Notes: generated by a model from the sequence alone, not told the origin. 64,000 nt of DNA from CAZNKU01 sp964573775 (GCA_964573775.1 CAZNKU010000003.1:22918-86917); one strand, 5' to 3'. Counted from the stretch's first letter, positions 31,738-42,109 are shown. Numbers and translations are program-made.

Positions 31738-32874
31738 TTATCTGTATTCATTTTTAAAATACTGGTATATATTACATTTAAGCATACCGTTATATAATTT
31801 TCGTTTTTTATCAGCCTTTTTGCCATAATACTTTTCAAAATTTTCATAGGATGTAAGTATATATTTTTTAGCATTCGGAAACTGCGAAAATTTAACGCCC
31901 ATATCGTGATAAAGCCTCTGCACCGTCTTTTCCTCCATAAGTCTTTCACCATATGGAGGATTGCAGATTATAACACCCTTATCCTCAAAAGGTACGGCAT
32001 CTTTCATATCGCACACTTTAAAGTCAATGTAGTCAAGCACACCTGCCGCTTTGGCATTGAGCTTAGCGGTTTCAATACAGTTTGAGGAAATGTCCGATGC
32101 AAATATAACGGGCTTTACATCCTTAATTATATTATCCTGTGCCTCTTCCCTTGCAGATTTCCACAGTGATTTATCAATCTGCCCCTTCCAGTTTTCCGCC
32201 ACAAAGCTACGTTTCATACCCGGTGCAATGTTAAGGGCATACATAGCCGCCTCAATTGGAAGTGTGCCGCTACCGCAGAATGGGTCCATAAAAGGTCTGT
32301 CACCCTGCCAACGGCTAATGTCTATCATTGCGTAGGCAAGAGTTTCTCTCATAGGTGCAACAACACCTTTTTGACGGTATCCCCGCTTATACAGATTTTC
32401 ACCTGTTGTGTCTATATATATTGTAACTATGTCCTTCATTATGGCAAACTGTATGGGGTATAAAGGCCCTGTTTCCTCAAACCACTCTATACCGTACTTT
32501 TCGGAAAGACGGCTTACAACAGCCTTTTTGATTATAGACTGACAATCGGGCACACTGTGGAGTGCAGATTTTAACGAATGCCCTTTTACGGGAAATGCAC
32601 AGTCCTTGCCTATATACGCCTCCCACTCTATTGCCTTTACATTTTCAAAAAGCATTTCAAAGGTAGTTGCCTTGAACTCCGCCATCTTAATCATTACACG
32701 TTCTGCACATCGTAAATTTATGTTGGCAAGACAAACTGCCTCTGCATCACCTTCAAAGGTTACTCTGCCGTCTACAACTTCGGTTGTTTCGTAGCCTAAA
32801 TTTCTAACCTCATTTGCCACTATGGATTCCGTACCCAAAAGGGTAGGTATACAAAGCTGAAGTCTTTTATTCAT
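31738..32874 (-). CDS. THUMP-domain 23S rRNA methyltransferase (RlmL/YpsC type)
   Basis: 378 residues: an N-terminal ferredoxin-like/THUMP part (residues 1-155, RLQLCIPTLLGTESIVANEV), then a Rossmann methyltransferase with SAM motif MDPFCGSGTLPIEAAM, acidic motif FASDISSNCIETA and catalytic NPPY (ICNPPYGERL). This fits the UPF0020 family that methylates guanine N2 in 23S rRNA. It starts 2 bases after the uvrA stop, so it is the third gene of the uvrBA transcript. The exact position methylated cannot be told. Confidence 0.9.
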   Translation of the reverse strand: MNKRLQLCIPTLLGTESIVANEVRNLGYETTEVVDGRVTFEGDAEAVCLANINLRCAERVMIKMAEFKATTFEMLFENVKAIEWEAYIGKDCAFPVKGHSLKSALHSVPDCQSIIKKAVVSRLSEKYGIEWFEETGPLYPIQFAIMKDIVTIYIDTTGENLYKRGYRQKGVVAPMRETLAYAMIDISRWQGDRPFMDPFCGSGTLPIEAAMYALNIAPGMKRSFVAENWKGQIDKSLWKSAREEAQDNIIKDVKPVIFASDISSNCIETAKLNAKAAGVLDYIDFKVCDMKDAVPFEDKGVIICNPPYGERLMEEKTVQRLYHDMGVKFSQFPNAKKYILTSYENFEKYYGKKADKKRKLYNGMLKCNIYQYFKNEYR

Positions 32875-32876
32875 AA

Positions 32877-35711
32877 TTATTTCCTTTCCAGATACTTCTT
32901 TAAATACATACCTGTGTATGACTTTTTGTTCTTAGCAACCTCTTCAGGAGTACCGCAGGCAACAATTTCGCCACCCTTGTTACCCCCCTCAGGGCCTATG
33001 TCTATAATATGGTCAGCAACCTTTATAACGTCAAGGTTATGTTCTATAACCACCACAGTATTACCTGCATCCACCAGCTTTTGCAACACTTCGATAAGTC
33101 TGTGTACATCTGCTGTGTGAAGACCTGTTGTAGGCTCGTCAAGAATATAGATAGTCTTGCCCGTACTGCGTCTGCAAAGCTCTGTTGCCAATTTAACACG
33201 CTGTGCCTCACCACCTGAAAGGGTAGTTGACGGCTGACCTATTTTTACATAGCCAAGACCTACATCAAACAAAGTCTTTAACTTTCTGTGAATTTTCGGA
33301 TGGTTTTCAAAAAAGCTTACACCCTCCTCTACAGTCATATCAAGTACTTCGTGAATATTTTTACCCTTAAACTTTACTTCTAAAGTTTCACGGTTGTAGC
33401 GCTTACCTTTACATACCTCACAAGGTACATAAATATCAGGCAAAAAGTGCATCTCTATTTTTATAATACCATCACCTGTGCAGGCTTCGCAACGTCCGCC
33501 CTTTACGTTAAAGCTGAAACGCCCTGCCTTGTAGCCACGCATTTTTGCCTCATTTGTTGTTGCAAACAATTCTCTTATATCAGCGAACAGCCCTGTATAT
33601 GTTGCAGGGTTTGAACGTGGTGTTCTTCCTATTGGTGACTGGTCAATATCTATTATGCTGTCAAGGTGTTCAATACCCTCAAAACGGTCAAACTTACCTG
33701 GTTTCTTTTTGCTGTGGTTAAGCTTGTTTGAAAGGTGCTTGAACACAACTTCGTTGATAAGTGAAGATTTGCCCGAGCCTGAAACACCCGTTACCGCAAT
33801 GAATTTACCTAACGGAAATTCAACATCCACATTTTTAAGGTTATTCTGTGCCGCACCGTAAACCTTAAGCACATTACCGTTGCCCTCACGTCTTACGGCA
33901 GGTACGGGTATCTGCTTTTTACCGCTAAGGTAAAGACCTGTCTGTGAATCCTCACACTTTTTAATATCGTCTATTGTACCCTGTGCAACCACATGCCCGC
34001 CGTGTATACCTGCACCGGGACCTATGTCTATAATGTGGTCTGCGGCGTACATTGTATCCTCGTCGTGTTCAACAACTATAAGAGTATTTCCAAGGTCACG
34101 TAGCTTTTTAAGTGTTTCTATAAGCTTGTCATTATCACGTTGATGAAGGCCAATACTTGGCTCGTCAAGGATATAAAGTACACCCATAAGTGATGAGCCA
34201 ATCTGCGTTGCAAGGCGTATACGCTGAGCCTCACCGCCTGATAACGTGCCTGATGAACGTGCAAGTGTAAGATAGTCAAGACCTACATTTTTAAGGAATG
34301 TCAGACGCTCTGTAATTTCCTTTAAAATCTGTTTGCCTATAACCATATCCCTTTCACTAAGCTTAAGATTTTTAAAAAATTCAAGTTCTTCGTCTACCGA
34401 AAGATGTGTAAGTGAATCAATATTCATATCTGCAACGGTTACTGCAAGTGATTCCTTTTTAAGTCTTGCACCGTTACATTCCTCACACACAGTGTCGGTC
34501 ATATACTTTTCAAGCTCTGCCTTTATCATATCGGACTGTGTTTCGGCATGTCTGCGGCGGATATTGTTTGCAACACCCTCAAAACGTGCGATGAAAGACC
34601 CACTGCCGTATTTTCTTTCGTATGAAAAACGTACTTTTTCCATACCTGTGCCATAGAAAATTTTGTTTATATGCATTTCGGAAAGCTGTGACATAGGTGT
34701 ATCAAGGCTAAAGCCGTAATGGTCGGCAAGACCTTTTAAGTGCATGCCTGCCATATTATCCTCCGAAAACTTCCAACCGCTTGCAGAAATTGCACCCTCG
34801 TTTATGGACTTGTCCCAATCATCAACCAATAAATTAATATCCACCTTTAACTGATGCCCCAAGCCCGTACAAGCAGGGCAGGCACCAAATGGGTTGTTAA
34901 ATGAAAAGCTGCGTGGCTGTAGCTCGTCAATACTTATTTCACAGTCAGGGCAAGAACAGTTCTGATTAAAGATAATTTCCTTATTTTCCGTAAGGTTTTC
35001 TATTATAACCATACCGTTGCCGTGTTTAAGTGCAGTTTCCAGCGAATCTGTAAGACGCTTTTTAATATCTTCTTTTACGATAAGTCTGTCTATAACAATT
35101 TCAATACTGTGCTTTTTATTTTTTTCAAGCTTTATTTCTTCGGAAAGCTCGTACATTGTACCATCTACACGCACACGTACAAAACCGCTTTTCTTTGCAC
35201 TTTCAAAAAGCTTTACATATTCACCCTTTTTGCCTCGAATTACAGGTGCTAGAATATTCATCTTTGTTCTTTCGGGCAGTGCAAGTATTTTATCAACTAT
35301 ACTGTCTATTGTCTGGTGTTCAATTACCTTGCCACAGTTTGGACAATGAGGCACACCTACACGAGCATACAAAAGACGCAGATAGTCATAAATTTCCGTA
35401 ACAGTACCAACAGTAGAACGTGGATTTTTACTTGTAGTCTTCTGGTCAATTGAAATTGCAGGTGATAAGCCGTCAATGCTGTCTACATCAGGCTTGTCCA
35501 TCTGACCTAAAAACTGTCTTGCATATGCGGAAAGAGATTCCACATAACGTCTTTGCCCCTCTGCATACATTGTGTCAAATGCAAGGGAAGACTTACCCGA
35601 ACCGCTAAGACCTGTTATAACAACAAGCTTGTCACGTGGTATTGTAACATCTATATTTTTTAAATTGTGCTCTCTTGCACCCTTAATTACTATACTGTTA
35701 TTTATTGCCAC
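32877..35711 (-). CDS. uvrA: Excinuclease ABC subunit A
   Basis: 944 residues, standard. Two ABC ATPase halves with Walker A GLSGSGKSSLAF and GVSGSGKSSLIN and signatures LSGGEAQRIRLA and LSGGEAQRVKLA. Zinc-finger cysteines appear in CPNCG, CPDC and CEACTGDG. UvrA scans DNA for bulky lesions and loads UvrB. The start overlaps the uvrB stop by 14 bases. All motifs are intact. Confidence 0.98.
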   Translation of the reverse strand: MAINNSIVIKGAREHNLKNIDVTIPRDKLVVITGLSGSGKSSLAFDTMYAEGQRRYVESLSAYARQFLGQMDKPDVDSIDGLSPAISIDQKTTSKNPRSTVGTVTEIYDYLRLLYARVGVPHCPNCGKVIEHQTIDSIVDKILALPERTKMNILAPVIRGKKGEYVKLFESAKKSGFVRVRVDGTMYELSEEIKLEKNKKHSIEIVIDRLIVKEDIKKRLTDSLETALKHGNGMVIIENLTENKEIIFNQNCSCPDCEISIDELQPRSFSFNNPFGACPACTGLGHQLKVDINLLVDDWDKSINEGAISASGWKFSEDNMAGMHLKGLADHYGFSLDTPMSQLSEMHINKIFYGTGMEKVRFSYERKYGSGSFIARFEGVANNIRRRHAETQSDMIKAELEKYMTDTVCEECNGARLKKESLAVTVADMNIDSLTHLSVDEELEFFKNLKLSERDMVIGKQILKEITERLTFLKNVGLDYLTLARSSGTLSGGEAQRIRLATQIGSSLMGVLYILDEPSIGLHQRDNDKLIETLKKLRDLGNTLIVVEHDEDTMYAADHIIDIGPGAGIHGGHVVAQGTIDDIKKCEDSQTGLYLSGKKQIPVPAVRREGNGNVLKVYGAAQNNLKNVDVEFPLGKFIAVTGVSGSGKSSLINEVVFKHLSNKLNHSKKKPGKFDRFEGIEHLDSIIDIDQSPIGRTPRSNPATYTGLFADIRELFATTNEAKMRGYKAGRFSFNVKGGRCEACTGDGIIKIEMHFLPDIYVPCEVCKGKRYNRETLEVKFKGKNIHEVLDMTVEEGVSFFENHPKIHRKLKTLFDVGLGYVKIGQPSTTLSGGEAQRVKLATELCRRSTGKTIYILDEPTTGLHTADVHRLIEVLQKLVDAGNTVVVIEHNLDVIKVADHIIDIGPEGGNKGGEIVACGTPEEVAKNKKSYTGMYLKKYLERK

Positions 35712-37662
35712 TTAATTTTGCCTCCAATTCGCTTATTCTGTCACGAAGCTGTGCCGCAAGCTCAAATTTAAGCTCATAAGCCGCCGCCTGCATCTGACCT
35801 TTAAGCCTTTCTATTTCCTTTGCAATATCCTCTGTTGCAATATATTCTTCAATACTTTCTGTTTCAACCGCTTTTGTAATTTCGATATTTTCATGTATCT
35901 TTTTAATAATGGTCTGTGGTACAATACCGTTTTCTTCATTATACCTCTGCTGTTTTTCACGTCTGCGGTTTGTTTCGTCAATGGCACGTCGCATACTGCC
36001 CGTTACCGTATCCGCATACATTATAACACGTCCGTTTGCATTACGTGCCGCACGGCCGATAGTCTGTATAAGTGATGTTTCGGAACGTAAAAAGCCTTCC
36101 TTGTCCGCATCAAGTATTGCCACCAATGAAACCTCGGGAATATCCAGACCCTCACGCAAAAGGTTAATACCTACAAGCACATCAAATTCATTGGACCGAA
36201 GTGCATTTATTATCTCCGTTCTCTCAAGTGTATCAATGTCGGAATGCAAGTATCTGACCCTTACACCCATATTTTCAAAATATGTTGTTAAATCCTCCGC
36301 CATTTTCTTTGTAAGTGTGGTTACAAGCACCTTTTCACCCTTAGCAGTTGTGGCATTAATTTCACTGTACAAATCGTCCACCTGACCGCTTACGGGGCGT
36401 ATATCCACCATAGGGTCTAAAAGTCCCGTTGGACGTATAACCTGCTCTGCTATCTGTGTGGAAAGTCCTTTTTCATAATCACCGGGTGTAGCACTTACAA
36501 AAACTGCCTGATTTATTCTCTGTTCAAATTCCTCAAAGTTAAGAGGTCTGTTGTCATAAGCCGATGGCAGACGGAATCCGTTTTCCACCAGTGAAGTCTT
36601 ACGTGCTCTGTCACCGTTGTACATACCCCTTACCTGTGGCAAAGTAACGTGTGATTCATCCACCACAAGCAAAAAGTCGTCAGGAAAATAGTCCATAAGT
36701 GTATATGGAGCTGAGCCAGGTGCTCTTCCGCTTATTACCCTTGAATAGTTTTCAATACCCTGACAAAAGCCAATTTCTTCAAGCATTTCTATATCGTAGC
36801 TTGTACGCTGTTTAATTCGTTGTGCTTCAAGCAATTTATTTTCCGCCTTGAAGTTTGCTTCGCACTCTTCCATTTCACGTCGAATTTCTTCAATCGCCCT
36901 TTTCATTTTACTGTCTGTTGTAACGTAGTGGGAATTAGGATAAATTGCCGCATGGCTCATAACACCAATTACTTCACCTGTAAGCACATTTATTTCCGTA
37001 ATGCGTTCAATTTCATCACCGAAAAATTCTACACGTATTGCATTGTCAGACTGTGATGCAGGAAAAATTTCCAACACGTCACCACGTACACGGAACTTGC
37101 CTCGTACAAAGTTTATGTCATTTCTTTCGTACTGTATTTCAATAAGCTTTTCTATAACCTCGTCACGGTCCTTTATCATACCGGGGCGCAGTGAAACCAC
37201 CAAGTCCGTATAATCCTCAGGGTCACCAAGACCGTAAATACAGCTTACACTGGCAACTATTATAACATCACGGCGTTCAAAAAGCGCCATAGTTGCGGAA
37301 TGGCGTAATTTATCTATTTCGTCATTAATTGCCGCATCTTTTTCTATAAAAGTATCAGTAGATGCAATATATGCCTCGGGCTGATAGTAGTCATAATATG
37401 AAACAAAAAACTCCACACAGTTATTGGGGAAAAATTCTTTAAATTCACCGTAAAGCTGTGCAGCAAGAGTTTTATTATGTGCAAGTATAAGTGTTGGCTT
37501 TTGCACCTTTTCAATGAGGTTTGCAACTGTAAAAGTCTTGCCCGAACCTGTTACACCCAAAAGAGTCTGGTATCTTTCGCCACGGTTTACACCATCTGCA
37601 AGCATATCAATAGCCTCAGGCTGGTCACCCATTGGTTTGTAGTCCGAATGAATCTTAAACAT
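35698..37662 (-). CDS. uvrB: Excinuclease ABC subunit B
   Basis: 654 residues from the ATG at 37662, with AGAGGTG upstream; the longer frame to 37725 has no site. Helicase motif I is LLGVTGSGKTFT, the damage-verifying beta-hairpin follows FFVSYYDYYQPEAY, the DEAD-like motif is VVDESH and motif VI is QTIGRAARN. The C-terminal UVR motif (about 615-650) binds UvrC. It is the first gene of uvrB-uvrA-methyltransferase. Confidence 0.98.
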   Translation of the reverse strand: MFKIHSDYKPMGDQPEAIDMLADGVNRGERYQTLLGVTGSGKTFTVANLIEKVQKPTLILAHNKTLAAQLYGEFKEFFPNNCVEFFVSYYDYYQPEAYIASTDTFIEKDAAINDEIDKLRHSATMALFERRDVIIVASVSCIYGLGDPEDYTDLVVSLRPGMIKDRDEVIEKLIEIQYERNDINFVRGKFRVRGDVLEIFPASQSDNAIRVEFFGDEIERITEINVLTGEVIGVMSHAAIYPNSHYVTTDSKMKRAIEEIRREMEECEANFKAENKLLEAQRIKQRTSYDIEMLEEIGFCQGIENYSRVISGRAPGSAPYTLMDYFPDDFLLVVDESHVTLPQVRGMYNGDRARKTSLVENGFRLPSAYDNRPLNFEEFEQRINQAVFVSATPGDYEKGLSTQIAEQVIRPTGLLDPMVDIRPVSGQVDDLYSEINATTAKGEKVLVTTLTKKMAEDLTTYFENMGVRVRYLHSDIDTLERTEIINALRSNEFDVLVGINLLREGLDIPEVSLVAILDADKEGFLRSETSLIQTIGRAARNANGRVIMYADTVTGSMRRAIDETNRRREKQQRYNEENGIVPQTIIKKIHENIEITKAVETESIEEYIATEDIAKEIERLKGQMQAAAYELKFELAAQLRDRISELEAKLSGNK

Positions 37663-37731
37663 ATTGCACCTCTTTTCATTTAAAAATATATAGACAAAAT
37701 ATCGTATTTGTGTTAAAATACACATATAATT

Positions 37732-37760
37732 ATTATACTTTTTTTGAATATAAATGTCAA
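37732..37760 (-). promoter_or_regulatory. Promoter of uvrB
   Basis: Consensus sites on the minus strand: -35 TTGACA (37755-37760), 17-base spacer, -10 TATAAT (37732-37737). No clear LexA/DinR box of the Firmicutes type is visible beside it. Confidence 0.85.
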
Positions 37761-37799
37761 CAAATTAATACCTCTTTACATAATATGTAATGGTATATG

Positions 37800-37870
37800 A
37801 AAATGCAGAATTTAAATCAAAAGCAAGCATAGCTTGCTATCCATAATTCTTCATTCTGCATTCTTAATTC
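37800..37870. repeat. Inverted repeat upstream of the ZIP gene
   Basis: AATGCAGAAT (about 37802) and ATTCTGCATT (about 37852) flank a hairpin AGCAAGC / GCTTGCT. The stretch separates the divergent uvrB and ZIP genes and includes repeated ATTCTTCATT-type motifs. Confidence 0.6.
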
Positions 37871-37897
37871 TTCATTAACATATACGGAGGTATGCTG

Positions 37898-38641
37898 ATG
37901 CACATAGTATGGATTACAGCTTTAGGAGTAGGCGGTGCAACCATTGCAGGTTCACTGTTGGGTTTTATATTTAAAAACATTTCAAAAAATTTCAGTAATG
38001 TTATTTTATCCTTTGCGGCAGGAGTTATGCTTTCAGCATCGGTTATAGGTCTGGTATTGCCATCTTTACAATATGGTGGCACATTTGCACTTCCTGTTAC
38101 CGTTGCAGGTATTTTTACAGGTGCTCTTTGTGTAAATATGCTTGACAAATTGGTGCCAAAACTCAATAAGCTTGCAGGCGTAGACGATAAAAATTCAGCG
38201 CAGCTTAACAGTGTTTTGCTTTTTGTGCTTGCAATAGCAATTCACAATTTACCTGAAGGCATTGCGGCAGGTGTAGGCTTTGGTACAGGCAACATAAAAG
38301 ATGCTCTTACGGTGGCAGGCGGTATAGCATTACAAAATTTACCCGAAGGTATGATTATTATAGCACCTATGCTTTCCGCAGGAATATCCGCAAAAAAAAC
38401 TTTACTCTGTGCTGTGGGAACAGGTGTTATTGAAATAATCGGTACATTAATCGGCTATTACGCTGTAACACTTTCAGGCGTGATATTGCCCTTTGCCCTT
38501 GCACTTGCAGGTGGCACAATGCTTTACGTAATAAGTGACGAAATTATACCTGCAACCCACACGGACGGTTGCGAACGAAGTGCAACCTTTGCTCTTTTCT
38601 TAGGCTTTTGCGTAATGCTTGCTACAAGTTATTATATTTAA
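37898..38641 (+). CDS. ZIP-family metal transporter
   Basis: 247 residues from the ATG at 37898, 7 bases after GGAGG; the ATG at 37892 lies too close. Eight membrane helices; TM4 contains HNLPEGIAAGVG and TM5 contains LQNLPEGM, the metal-binding signatures of ZIP proteins. A cytoplasmic loop (LAGVDDKNSAQL) lies between TM3 and TM4. It probably imports zinc or another divalent metal. The rubrerythrin gene follows after 24 bases, so iron or manganese supply for that enzyme is possible but not shown. Confidence 0.9.
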   Translation: MHIVWITALGVGGATIAGSLLGFIFKNISKNFSNVILSFAAGVMLSASVIGLVLPSLQYGGTFALPVTVAGIFTGALCVNMLDKLVPKLNKLAGVDDKNSAQLNSVLLFVLAIAIHNLPEGIAAGVGFGTGNIKDALTVAGGIALQNLPEGMIIIAPMLSAGISAKKTLLCAVGTGVIEIIGTLIGYYAVTLSGVILPFALALAGGTMLYVISDEIIPATHTDGCERSATFALFLGFCVMLATSYYI

Positions 38642-38665
38642 TTAACATAAAAGGAGGACAACAAA

Positions 38666-39202
38666 ATGTCAAAGTACGCAGGAACTCAAACAGAAAAAAA
38701 TCTACAGGAAGCTTTTGCAGGCGAATCTCAGGCAAGAAACAAGTATACTTACTTTGCTTCAGTAGCTAAAAAAGAAGGCTACGAACAGATGTCTGAAATT
38801 TTCTTAAAAACTGCTGAAAACGAAAAAGAACACGCTAAAATGTGGTTTAAGGAACTTGGTGGCATAGGTAATACTGCTGAAAATCTTGCAGAGGCTGCAG
38901 CAGGAGAAAACTATGAATGGACAGATATGTACGCAGGCTTTGCTGAAACTGCCGAAAAGGAAGGTTTTACGGAGCTTGCTGCAAAATTCCGTCTTGTAGC
39001 TGCTATTGAAAAATCACACGAAGAAAGATACCGTGCATTACTTAACAACATAGAACTTGCTGAAGTATTCGCAAAAAGCGAAGTTCAGATATGGGAATGC
39101 CGCAACTGCGGACACATTGTAGTTGGCACAAATGCTCCTGAAGTTTGCCCTACATGCAACCACCCACAAAGTTATTTTGAACTAAGAAAAGAAAACTACT
39201 AA
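38666..39202 (+). CDS. rbr: Rubrerythrin
   Basis: 178 residues. The ferritin-like diiron domain carries Glu ligands in AFAGESQARNKY, TAENEKEHAKMW and VAAIEKSHEERY, and a C-terminal rubredoxin domain has CRNCG and CPTCNHP. It reduces hydrogen peroxide in the cytosol of anaerobes. AAGGAGG precedes the ATG. The transcript ends at the bidirectional terminator. Confidence 0.96.
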   Translation: MSKYAGTQTEKNLQEAFAGESQARNKYTYFASVAKKEGYEQMSEIFLKTAENEKEHAKMWFKELGGIGNTAENLAEAAAGENYEWTDMYAGFAETAEKEGFTELAAKFRLVAAIEKSHEERYRALLNNIELAEVFAKSEVQIWECRNCGHIVVGTNAPEVCPTCNHPQSYFELRKENY

Positions 39203-39252
39203 GGCTTGAAAAAATGCACAGACTGAAATCATACAAGAAGCAATTATAAACT

Positions 39253-39285
39253 AAAGGACTGTAACTTAAACGGTTACAGTCCTTT
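39253..39285. terminator. Bidirectional terminator, rbr / sfsA
   Basis: AAAGGACTGTAAC / GTTACAGTCCTTT stem with a short loop. The sfsA stop codon touches its end. Confidence 0.9.
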
Positions 39286-39964
39286 ATAATTTTACATCTA
39301 CAAATGTATTTATCTCTAAACTATCCTCTTTAACCTTACAATTTACACACAAAATTTTTACACCCTTGTCTTTTGCCTCCGAAAGTGCATCTGCAAACTG
39401 CGGATGAGTACGTCTATTTGTTGTAAAGTATTTTACCTTGTCGGTTTGAATTACAAAGCAAACATAGGCTTCATATCCATCATCAATACATTTGCAAAGT
39501 TCATTTATATGTTTTACCCCTCGTTCCGTAGGTGCATCAGGAAACATCAGCACACCGTTTTCTTCTAAAGTAACGCCCTTTACTTCAACAAAAATGCGAC
39601 GGTTTTGTGCCTCTATATAAAAGTCAAAACGTGAATCTCCATATTTGCATTCAGGCTTTATTAAATCTGTTTTGCCAAAATAACCGCTTTTTAAAACCCA
39701 TTCGTAAAAAACCTTATTTGGCGCCTGACTGTCTATATTGTAAAGTTCTTTCCCTTTACAAACTCCAATTAAATCAAACTTAGTCTTTCGGCTTGTATTT
39801 TCAAACTCCTGAACAAAAACGGTTACTCCCTCTGTCAAAAGTTCCCTGCATCTGCCTGTATTTTTGACGTGTACTACTTCCACTTTGCCATCTATTTCCA
39901 CATTGGCAATAAAACGGTTAGGACGGTCAATAAATATTCCCTTTTTTACATTTTCGTATTTCAC
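39284..39964 (-). CDS. sfsA: SfsA-family DNA/RNA-binding nuclease-like protein
   Basis: 226 residues. N-terminal OB fold (RPNRFIANVEIDGKVEVVHVKNTGRC) and a C-terminal PD-(D/E)xK-like core (YGDSRFDFYIE, FVEVKGVTLEE). SfsA was named for sugar fermentation stimulation in E. coli, but its biochemical role remains unclear. It overlaps the preceding pseudouridine synthase gene by 4 bases (ATGA). Confidence 0.92.
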   Translation of the reverse strand: MKYENVKKGIFIDRPNRFIANVEIDGKVEVVHVKNTGRCRELLTEGVTVFVQEFENTSRKTKFDLIGVCKGKELYNIDSQAPNKVFYEWVLKSGYFGKTDLIKPECKYGDSRFDFYIEAQNRRIFVEVKGVTLEENGVLMFPDAPTERGVKHINELCKCIDDGYEAYVCFVIQTDKVKYFTTNRRTHPQFADALSEAKDKGVKILCVNCKVKEDSLEINTFVDVKL

Positions 39965-40584
39965 TTTAACACCTCAAACAAATTCCACGGTTTTTCATCA
40001 GGCGGATTTTTGGAAAAGCTTTTGCCGTCTGTTTCTATTTTGTGGGAAAACAAAGCTATTGGACAATTTATTTTACTGCCGTATTTTCCGTCACCCAAAA
40101 GCGGATGCTTACGACTTGCAAACTGTACACGTATCTGGTGACTTCTTCCTGTTTTTAATGTAACCGAAACAAGTGAGCATTCCTTGCCGTTAAATTCACC
40201 TCTTTTTAAAACTTTATACGTAAGGCACGCTTTTTTCACACCCTTACGTTCCTTTTTAACAACAAAGCTTTTATTTTTACGGGAATCCTTAAACAGCGAA
40301 TCCTCCATTACACCTTCAGCTTCTTCAAAAACGCCCTCACATACTGTAAGATATGTTTTTTCAAAGTCAGAATTTTCTGCAATTTTTTTGCTGAATTTTG
40401 CCGCTGCCGATTTATTTTTGGCGTACACCATAACACCGCCCACAGGTGTATCAAGACGGTGCAGAGTATATATTTCACTTTTCAGTTGTTCTGCAAGTGC
40501 TTTTGGTAAATCCTCCTCAGAAGATATACCCACAGGCTTTACACAGAATACAATATCTTTATCTTCACATAATATTTCTATCAT
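39961..40584 (-). CDS. RluA-family pseudouridine synthase
   Basis: 207 residues from the ATG at 40584 (AGGT upstream). The catalytic Asp lies in LHRLDTPVGGVMVYAK, and the substrate loop is KTGRSHQIRVQFA. It lacks the S4 domain, as do short RluA relatives. It converts a uridine in rRNA or tRNA to pseudouridine; the target is unknown. It is paired with sfsA. Confidence 0.92.
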   Translation of the reverse strand: MIEILCEDKDIVFCVKPVGISSEEDLPKALAEQLKSEIYTLHRLDTPVGGVMVYAKNKSAAAKFSKKIAENSDFEKTYLTVCEGVFEEAEGVMEDSLFKDSRKNKSFVVKKERKGVKKACLTYKVLKRGEFNGKECSLVSVTLKTGRSHQIRVQFASRKHPLLGDGKYGSKINCPIALFSHKIETDGKSFSKNPPDEKPWNLFEVLK

Positions 40585-40647
40585 AACATACCTCAATGTA
40601 TTTTTGTAATATTGTACCACAAAATATGTTATAATGCAATTCGTATC

Positions 40648-40676
40648 TTGACAAATTAAACAATAAATAGTATATT
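40648..40676 (+). promoter_or_regulatory. Promoter of the uracil permease gene
   Basis: TTGACA (40648-40653), 17-base spacer, TATATT (40671-40676). The leader is about 50 bases and has no visible attenuator hairpin. Confidence 0.8.
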
Positions 40677-40733
40677 TTATTTAGGTAAATTGTCACAATT
40701 TATCAAATAAAGTACGAAATGAGGATTAATGTT

Positions 40734-42098
40734 ATGAAACTTGTTTACGGGGTTAATGACAAACCCAAATTCGCACAACTTATTATTCTGGCGTTCCAGC
40801 AGTTACTATCCATCATAACAGCAACATTGGTTGTTCCTGTTATAATTAACGGAACTTGCGGAACAAATATGTCTTCTGCTGCAGCACTTGTAGGCGCAGG
40901 TGTAGGTACACTTTGCTACATTTTATTTACACAGAAGAAATGTCCTGTATTTTTAGGTTCATCATTTGCTTTTATAGGCTCTATGACTGCCGCGTTTGCA
41001 GGCGGTGTATCAATGGCACTTGGATTTTTAGGTCTAATAATCGGTGCTGTATTTGCAGGTCTTGTTTATGTAGTTATCGCTATTATTGTTAAATTTGCAG
41101 GTGTTAATTGGCTTAATAAGATTATGCCTGTTGCAGTTATAGGTCCAACAGTTACAATTATCGGTCTTTCACTTGCAGGAAATGCAGTGGGTGACATTTC
41201 AAAGGGCAGTATCCCTGACGTAGCTGCTTCACCGTTAGCAACAGTTTTCTGCGGTCTTGTTACACTTATTATAGTTGTATTTTGTGCCACATACGGCAAG
41301 AAAACTGCAAAACTTATTCCATTTATTATCGGTATTTTAGGCGGTTACGCTGTTTGTGGTATATTCACAATTATTGGTTATACAGCTAACATTGATGCTA
41401 TTAAAATTCTTAATGTTCAGCCATTTATTGACTTGGTTGCAAACGGTGTTAACTTAAACACATTCCTTTCGGTTCCCGAATTTACATTTGTAACAGCGTT
41501 TAAAGGTATTGGTGAACTTAACGGAGCATACATTGCTACAATTGCAGTTGCTTACATTCCTGTTGCATTTGTTGTATTTGCTGAACATATTGCAGACCAC
41601 AAAAACATTTCTACAATTATTGAAGAAGATCTTCTGGAAAATCCCGGTCTTCACAGAACACTTTTGGGTGACGGTATAGGCTCAATGCTTGGTGCATTCT
41701 TCGGTGGATGCCCTAACACAACATATGGTGAATCTGTTGGTTGCGTAGCTATTACTCGTAATGCTTCAGTTGTTACAATTATAACAGCTGCAATTTTAGC
41801 CATATTAATTGCATTTGTTTCACCATTTATTGCATTTGTTAATTCTATTCCATCATGTGTAATGGGCGGTGTATGTATGGCACTTTACGGATTTATTGCA
41901 GTTTCAGGTCTTAAGATGGTTCAGCAGGTTAACCTTAACCTTAACAAAAACTTGTTTGTTGTTTCCACAATACTTATTTCAGGTATAGGCGGACTAACAC
42001 TTAACTTTGGTAAAGTAACAATCACATCAATCGCATGTGCACTTATTTTGGGTATTATAGTAAACTTAGTTGTATCAAAGGCACCCGATCAGGAATAG
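40734..42098 (+). CDS. Uracil/xanthine permease (NCS2 family)
   Basis: 454 residues from the ATG at 40734 (GAGGATT upstream). About 14 membrane segments; the family motif appears as GDGIGSMLGAFFGGCPNTTYGESVG, read in parts as GDGIGSML and CPNTTYGE, and FAEHIADHKN is the TM8 region that binds the nucleobase. The gene is followed by upp after 11 bases, so uracil is the likely substrate. Confidence 0.93.
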   Translation: MKLVYGVNDKPKFAQLIILAFQQLLSIITATLVVPVIINGTCGTNMSSAAALVGAGVGTLCYILFTQKKCPVFLGSSFAFIGSMTAAFAGGVSMALGFLGLIIGAVFAGLVYVVIAIIVKFAGVNWLNKIMPVAVIGPTVTIIGLSLAGNAVGDISKGSIPDVAASPLATVFCGLVTLIIVVFCATYGKKTAKLIPFIIGILGGYAVCGIFTIIGYTANIDAIKILNVQPFIDLVANGVNLNTFLSVPEFTFVTAFKGIGELNGAYIATIAVAYIPVAFVVFAEHIADHKNISTIIEEDLLENPGLHRTLLGDGIGSMLGAFFGGCPNTTYGESVGCVAITRNASVVTIITAAILAILIAFVSPFIAFVNSIPSCVMGGVCMALYGFIAVSGLKMVQQVNLNLNKNLFVVSTILISGIGGLTLNFGKVTITSIACALILGIIVNLVVSKAPDQE

Positions 42099-42109
42099 GA
42101 GAAAAAACC